Of a stretch of 64,000 nt of DNA, positions 60,011 through 64,000 are shown one piece after another. The translations under genes and the position numbers were made by a program. Each line of letters opens with the position of its first letter. The stretch's first letter is position 1. Source of the stretch: Candidatus Poribacteria bacterium (GTDB lineage: Bacteria; Poribacteria; WGA-4E; WGA-3G); contig JAJEGI010000009.1 in NCBI GenBank assembly GCA_022819945.1, positions 1-64,000 of the forward strand, read 5' to 3'. The notes under the pieces were generated by a model. The model made no database searches and was not told the origin of the DNA. It saw only the letters and a program-made list of their open reading frames with translations.

Positions 60011-61183
60011 TTGGAAACATCCACATTCGCAACGCGGATGAGTCGATTGGGAACAGAGTCCGCATTTGAGGTACTTGCCAAAGCCAAACAACTTGAGACA
60101 CAAGGCAAGGACATCATCCATTTAGAAATCGGACAACCTGATTTCCCAACACCGATTAATATTATTGAGGCAGCTTACAAAGCGATGAAGGAGGGGCATA
60201 CCGGCTATTGTCCTTCTGCAGGGGTGCCAGCGTTTCGAGAGGTCGTCGCAGACCATATAACGGAAACGCGGGGCATTACAATACACCCAGACGAAGTCAC
60301 GGTAACCCCCGGCGCAAAACCTATCATCTTCTTTACCATCCTCGCTCTAATAGACGATGGCGATGAGGTGATTTATCCCGAACCGGGCTTCCCAGTTTAT
60401 GAATCCGTTATTGACTTCATCGGCGGAAAAGCCGTCCCCTTGCCCCTTCGTGAGGATGTCGACTTTCGGTTCCGACTTAGCGATCTCGCAGATGCAATTT
60501 CTGATCGGACGAAACTCCTGATTCTCAACTCACCGCAGAATCCAACAGGCGGCACGCTCACCTCCGGAGACCTTGAAGCTATTGCTGAACTCGCTCAGAA
60601 ACACAATTTTTATCTCCTGACAGACGAAGTTTACTCTCGTATCCTCTACGAAGGAAAACACCACAGCATCCTCAGCCTCCCTGGTATGAAGGAACGGACA
60701 ATTCTAATCGAAGGACACTCCAAAACCTACGCAATGACAGGATGGCGATTGGGGTACGGTATCGCCCCCCAACCAATTGCTGATAAAATTACGCAGCTCA
60801 CCATTAACTCAAACTCCTGTACGGCTACCTTTACACAACTCGCAGGGATAGAAGCACTCACAGGACCGCAAATCTTTGTAACGGAAATGGTCGCAGAATT
60901 TCAGAAGCGGCGTGATGCAATTGTAGATGGACTGAATGCAATTGACGGAATCAGTTGTATTAAGCCCCTCGGCTCATTTTATGTCTTTCCGAATGTAACG
61001 CAATTGCCCCTTTCATGTGAGGCACTCGCCGATTACATCATGGAAGAAGCAGAGGTCGCACTTTTACCGGGAACCGCTTTCGGTAAGTACGGTGATGGTT
61101 ACTTACGGCTTTCATACGCCAATTCATTGGAAAATATCCAAGAGGCATTGGGCAGAATCGAAACTGCTATTTCAAAATTGTAG
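60011..61183 (+). CDS. Class I/II PLP-dependent aminotransferase
   Basis: A 390-residue fold-type I aminotransferase, closest in type to aspartate/aromatic aminotransferases. HLEIGQPDFPTP lies near the N-terminus, NPQNPTGG-like SPQNPTGG in the middle, and the PLP lysine is K238 in GHSKTYAMTGWRLGY; the Arg for the substrate carboxylate is expected in YLRLSYA. The start is TTG with GGAGG seven bases ahead. Upstream lies the leader cassette array also found before two PhyH genes, which suggests shared control (inference). Confidence 0.92.
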   Translation: METSTFATRMSRLGTESAFEVLAKAKQLETQGKDIIHLEIGQPDFPTPINIIEAAYKAMKEGHTGYCPSAGVPAFREVVADHITETRGITIHPDEVTVTPGAKPIIFFTILALIDDGDEVIYPEPGFPVYESVIDFIGGKAVPLPLREDVDFRFRLSDLADAISDRTKLLILNSPQNPTGGTLTSGDLEAIAELAQKHNFYLLTDEVYSRILYEGKHHSILSLPGMKERTILIEGHSKTYAMTGWRLGYGIAPQPIADKITQLTINSNSCTATFTQLAGIEALTGPQIFVTEMVAEFQKRRDAIVDGLNAIDGISCIKPLGSFYVFPNVTQLPLSCEALADYIMEEAEVALLPGTAFGKYGDGYLRLSYANSLENIQEALGRIETAISKL

Positions 61184-61199
61184 ACGAGAATGTACATTT

Positions 61200-61275
61200 T
61201 CGTAGGGGTGTTTTTGCTGGGGTATTTCTTCAAGGTTGCCTAATCCCTACGGGCGAGAAGACCTCGCCCCTACTA
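61200..61275. repeat. GTAGGGG repeat with hairpin between aminotransferase and thrB
   Basis: GTAGGGGTGTTTTTGCTGGGG and TATTTCTTCA as in the other copies of this repeat, then a 7-bp stem GGGCGAG/CTCGCCC with a short loop (61249-61268). It may double as a terminator. Confidence 0.55.
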
Positions 61276-61313
61276 TAGTTGAACACTGACAACCAATCAC
61301 GGGAATTTCTTAT

Positions 61314-62243
61314 ATGCCTCGTACTTTTAACCAAAAAGTTACCGCACGTATTCCAGCAAGTACAACAAATCTCGGGCCCGGGTTTGACGTGCTCGGGCTT
61401 GCCCTCCAGCTCTACAGCACAGTTACGTTGGAAACCATTGAAACCGACACACAAGTCGTTATTAGCGGTGTGGATGCCGATAAAATACCGAGTACGCCAG
61501 AGCATATTGCATTTCAGGCAGTAGAACTTGTCTTTGACCAAAGTGGTACCAAACCTCCAAAAGGCTTCAAATTGCAGATAGAGAATGGAATACCAGCGAT
61601 TCGTGGATTGGGCGGTAGTGGAACAGCAATTCTTGGCGGGTTGCTCACGGCAAATGTGCTCTGCGACTCTCCATTTTCTGACACGGAACTCCTCAACTTT
61701 GCAACAGAATTAGAAGGACATCCGGACAATGTAGCTGCCTCGTTGTATGGTGGCATCGTCGTATCAGCGCAAGAGAATTCAGAAGTGCATACCGTTCGGT
61801 TGGAATGCCCACCAGTGCTTTCGGTTGTGCTGGCAATCCCGGATTTCCCACTATCAACGGAACAAGCGCGCGGGGTCCTGCCCACATCAGTAGGTTTCGC
61901 AGATGCAATATATAATACGAGCCGAAGTACCCTGTTAATTGCAAGTATTGCCACCGGTCAATTCGAGATGTTACGCGTCGCTATGAAAGATAGGTTACAT
62001 CAGCCATATCGCTCTTCGCTGATTCCAGGATTTGACGATGTCGCAGAAGCAGCTACTACCGCCGGCGCACTTAGTGTGGCTTTAAGCGGCGCGGGACCGA
62101 CTGTCGCAGCCTACTGTTTAGATCATACAGATCAAGTGGCTGAACAGATGCAGTCTACCTTCAAAAAACATCAGATCGCATCTGATATTAAAATTCTAAA
62201 ACCGGATGCCGATGGCGCAAGCCTTCACATTGAGAATACCTGA
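61314..62243 (+). CDS. thrB: Homoserine kinase
   Basis: A 309-residue GHMP-family kinase of the threonine pathway that phosphorylates homoserine. Motif 1 is ARIPASTTNLGPGFDVLGLAL, motif 2 the ATP loop IRGLGGSGTAILGGL (usually G-L-G-S-S), then EGHPDNVAASLYGG, and motif 3 SVALSGAGPTVAAY. The length is standard. No SD is strong (GGGAA upstream). No other threonine genes are nearby. Confidence 0.92.
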   Translation: MPRTFNQKVTARIPASTTNLGPGFDVLGLALQLYSTVTLETIETDTQVVISGVDADKIPSTPEHIAFQAVELVFDQSGTKPPKGFKLQIENGIPAIRGLGGSGTAILGGLLTANVLCDSPFSDTELLNFATELEGHPDNVAASLYGGIVVSAQENSEVHTVRLECPPVLSVVLAIPDFPLSTEQARGVLPTSVGFADAIYNTSRSTLLIASIATGQFEMLRVAMKDRLHQPYRSSLIPGFDDVAEAATTAGALSVALSGAGPTVAAYCLDHTDQVAEQMQSTFKKHQIASDIKILKPDADGASLHIENT

Positions 62244-62352
62244 TACTCAACAACTAAAAATTGATTTGACAACTACCGTCTAAGAGGTTTCGTTTAGAAA
62301 TTCTCTCTTGTAACTAAATACTAAATACTGAATACTGAATACTCATAAAAAG

Positions 62353-64000
62353 ATGGCAAATTTTCATACAGAAAACATTGCATCAATACTGAACAAATTC
62401 GACGCTAACATGGACGAAGGGTTGAGCGCAGAGACGCTTGCGCAAGCGAGAGCGCGGTACGGCAAAAACGAGTTTAGTTCGGAAGAAAATGCCTTTCCCC
62501 TTAAGGTGTTTCTGGTGCCACTACTGACATGGCGTATTATCGTTTTAGCACTTACGACAGCGATCCTTGTTGTTTCTTTTTTTAATGGCGCGAGTAGCAT
62601 CAGCCTTCATACAGCGGGTATTGTCGGAGTAGTTTTGGTCATTCATATCGTGTATGCCTGCACAACGGAGTATCGGATTCGCAATCGGGATGCCAGCATC
62701 AACAAACTCATGGTGCATAGTATCAAAGTCATTCGACAAGGGAAACTTGAAAAATGCGAACCGGAGGACATTGTACCCGGCGATTTACTCTCCTTCACCC
62801 CAGGAGACTATGTGCCTGCTGATGCCAGGATTATTGAATCTGAAGGGCTTACCATTGACGAATCTGTACTCTTTGGGACAGAAGGACCCGTCGAAAAAAC
62901 AAGCACGGATATTCCTAACCCTACTTTACCGCCAGAAAAACAGAGAAACATGGCGTTCGGGGGGACATACGTTGTCACCGGACATGGTGCCGCAATTGTT
63001 GTAAAAACAGGAAAACAGATAGAAATATGGAAACAGCGTCAAGATGCACGTCCGATGCCTGTAGCGAATACCTTCGCTGAAAACGAGATAGCCGACTTAC
63101 AAACGATTATAAAGATAACAGGTGTGATCATCGCGGCTGTAGCCGTAGCAATCGCATGGTGGTTCGAATACCAGAATCAGATTACCGATTGGCAGTCCTT
63201 AATCCATCTCGGTATGCTATTCGCCGTTGCCGCAGCACCACACGATGTTATTAGATTGCTCCGATTGTCATTTTCTAAACACGCCGAAAAATTAATGGAG
63301 AAAGGGCTCACCTTACGCAATTCACGCAGTCTTGAAAAATTAAGTCGCATCACCACCTTTTGTGCAAATGAAAATGGACTTGCTACTACACGGGCACTCA
63401 CAATCTCTAACCTTTTTGTTGATGAACAACTCGTTGATGGTAATACATGGCAAACATGGTTGGACACCCTGAAGGACCTTACGCCTACAGAGCGACAAAA
63501 AGCGGTCGAAGCGATACCGCCGGGTGGGAAAATTCCACAAGGGGCACCACATTTGATCTTCACTGCTGGCCTCGGCACCTCTGGCGGTCAACGTATGGAC
63601 AACACGGTTGCTTCCAATATCGCAGCAACTTTGGAATCCACAGGCGACGGGATAGTACCTTCACCCAAGGTTACCATCCAAAAGAACATGGAAAGCCTCG
63701 GCTATCAACTCGATAGTGTCAAAGCTAAACTCCCTTTGGTGGACGCATACCCTTCGGCGCGGACCTACGGATACCAGATGCAGGTGTTTGAGTCAGCACC
63801 CGAAGACTATCTCAACATCATTTTTGGAGATGCCCGGATAATACTTAATACCTGTGATTCAGTACTCATTAACGGAGAAATTACACCACTACTTGATGAC
63901 AAGCACGAAATGTACCATGAAATCATAAACTATCTGCTCAATACCAAAGCTCAGGTCTATGGAGTCGCTTTTCACTCCTCTGATGTTATTCTGAAGCCAC
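62353..64000 (+). CDS. P-type cation ATPase-like protein with degenerate catalytic motifs (3' end outside window)
   Basis: 549 visible codons, open to the window edge. The start resembles the N-terminus of Ca2+/Na+ P-type ATPases (DEGLSAETLAQARARYGKNEF). Helices 1-4 and an actuator domain (DIVPGDLLSFTPGDYVPADARII, TIDESVLF) follow. The defining motifs are lost: TGES reads FGTE (174-177), PEGL of helix 4 is P296-H-D-V, and the phosphorylation site D-K-T-G-T reads N339-E-N-G-L in FCANENGLATTR. Without the Asp it cannot form the phosphoenzyme, so it is likely a pseudoenzyme, perhaps regulatory. The frame shows no stop codons. The ATG at 62353 lacks a strong SD. Confidence 0.82.
   Translation, partial: MANFHTENIASILNKFDANMDEGLSAETLAQARARYGKNEFSSEENAFPLKVFLVPLLTWRIIVLALTTAILVVSFFNGASSISLHTAGIVGVVLVIHIVYACTTEYRIRNRDASINKLMVHSIKVIRQGKLEKCEPEDIVPGDLLSFTPGDYVPADARIIESEGLTIDESVLFGTEGPVEKTSTDIPNPTLPPEKQRNMAFGGTYVVTGHGAAIVVKTGKQIEIWKQRQDARPMPVANTFAENEIADLQTIIKITGVIIAAVAVAIAWWFEYQNQITDWQSLIHLGMLFAVAAAPHDVIRLLRLSFSKHAEKLMEKGLTLRNSRSLEKLSRITTFCANENGLATTRALTISNLFVDEQLVDGNTWQTWLDTLKDLTPTERQKAVEAIPPGGKIPQGAPHLIFTAGLGTSGGQRMDNTVASNIAATLESTGDGIVPSPKVTIQKNMESLGYQLDSVKAKLPLVDAYPSARTYGYQMQVFESAPEDYLNIIFGDARIILNTCDSVLINGEITPLLDDKHEMYHEIINYLLNTKAQVYGVAFHSSDVILKP

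Overview
The window looks like a chromosomal segment of an uncultivated Gram-negative-type bacterium. The closest match I can suggest is Candidatus Poribacteria or a relative. That is an inference from gene content: several phytanoyl-CoA dioxygenase (PhyH) paralogues, secreted LamG-type proteins with a shared C-terminal tail, a BNR sialidase, amidohydrolases, ECF sigma factors fused to beta-propellers, PorV-like and FlgD-Ig proteins, and many short palindromic repeats. No 16S gene or other marker in the window confirms it. Most genes are on the plus strand. Gaps between operons are filled by at least three families of MITE-like elements and by recurring hairpin repeats.

Layout. 1-609: 3' end of a tyrosine recombinase. 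1047-3062: prfA-prmC, translation termination. 3699-7571: ECF sigma factor, FHA protein, TPR/metallopeptidase, CvpA-like and TPR membrane proteins. 7929-15104: sigma/propeller/S9 fusion, two ABC-2 permeases, second TPR membrane protein. 15130-18174: SGNH hydrolase (minus), thiE, DUF2851. 18301-21065: LamG protein, sialidase, PIN protein fused to a probable antitoxin-like domain. 21138-27200: PhyH (minus), TPR, GMC oxidoreductase, D-cysteine desulfhydrase-like enzyme, amidohydrolase. 27348-33399: secreted LamG/jelly-roll proteins around a membrane-tethered sigma-propeller fusion. 33425-33497: tRNA-like gene with a CAT anticodon. 33869-39019: serine hydrolase, HEPN/PIN module, amidohydrolase and convergent PhyH. 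39361-45237: ABC ATPase with three paralogous permeases. 45386-52392: small repeat protein (minus), ZIP-like transporter, alpha-glucuronidase-like protein, discoidin lipoprotein, two PhyH enzymes. 52597-61183: SppA fused to a barrel-like domain, pcm, PorV-like protein, Fn3/FlgD protein, Ycf48-like protein, aminotransferase. 61314-64000: thrB and a P-type ATPase-like protein that runs off the window and has lost its catalytic motifs.

How the genes may work together (inference): one part is housekeeping (prfA, prmC, thiE, pcm, thrB, aminotransferase). The rest suggests a life on complex organic matter, with glycan-directed secreted proteins, oxidative enzymes, ABC-2 exporters and extracytoplasmic signalling through ECF sigma factors. 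The observations most worth following are: the TTTW-x-x-[IL]-K tail shared by secreted proteins; a repeated 5' leader cassette in front of two PhyH genes and an aminotransferase; the sigma factor fusions; a MITE inserted in frame into a signal-peptide region; the P-type ATPase without its phosphorylation site; and a tRNA-like gene with two initiator hallmarks.
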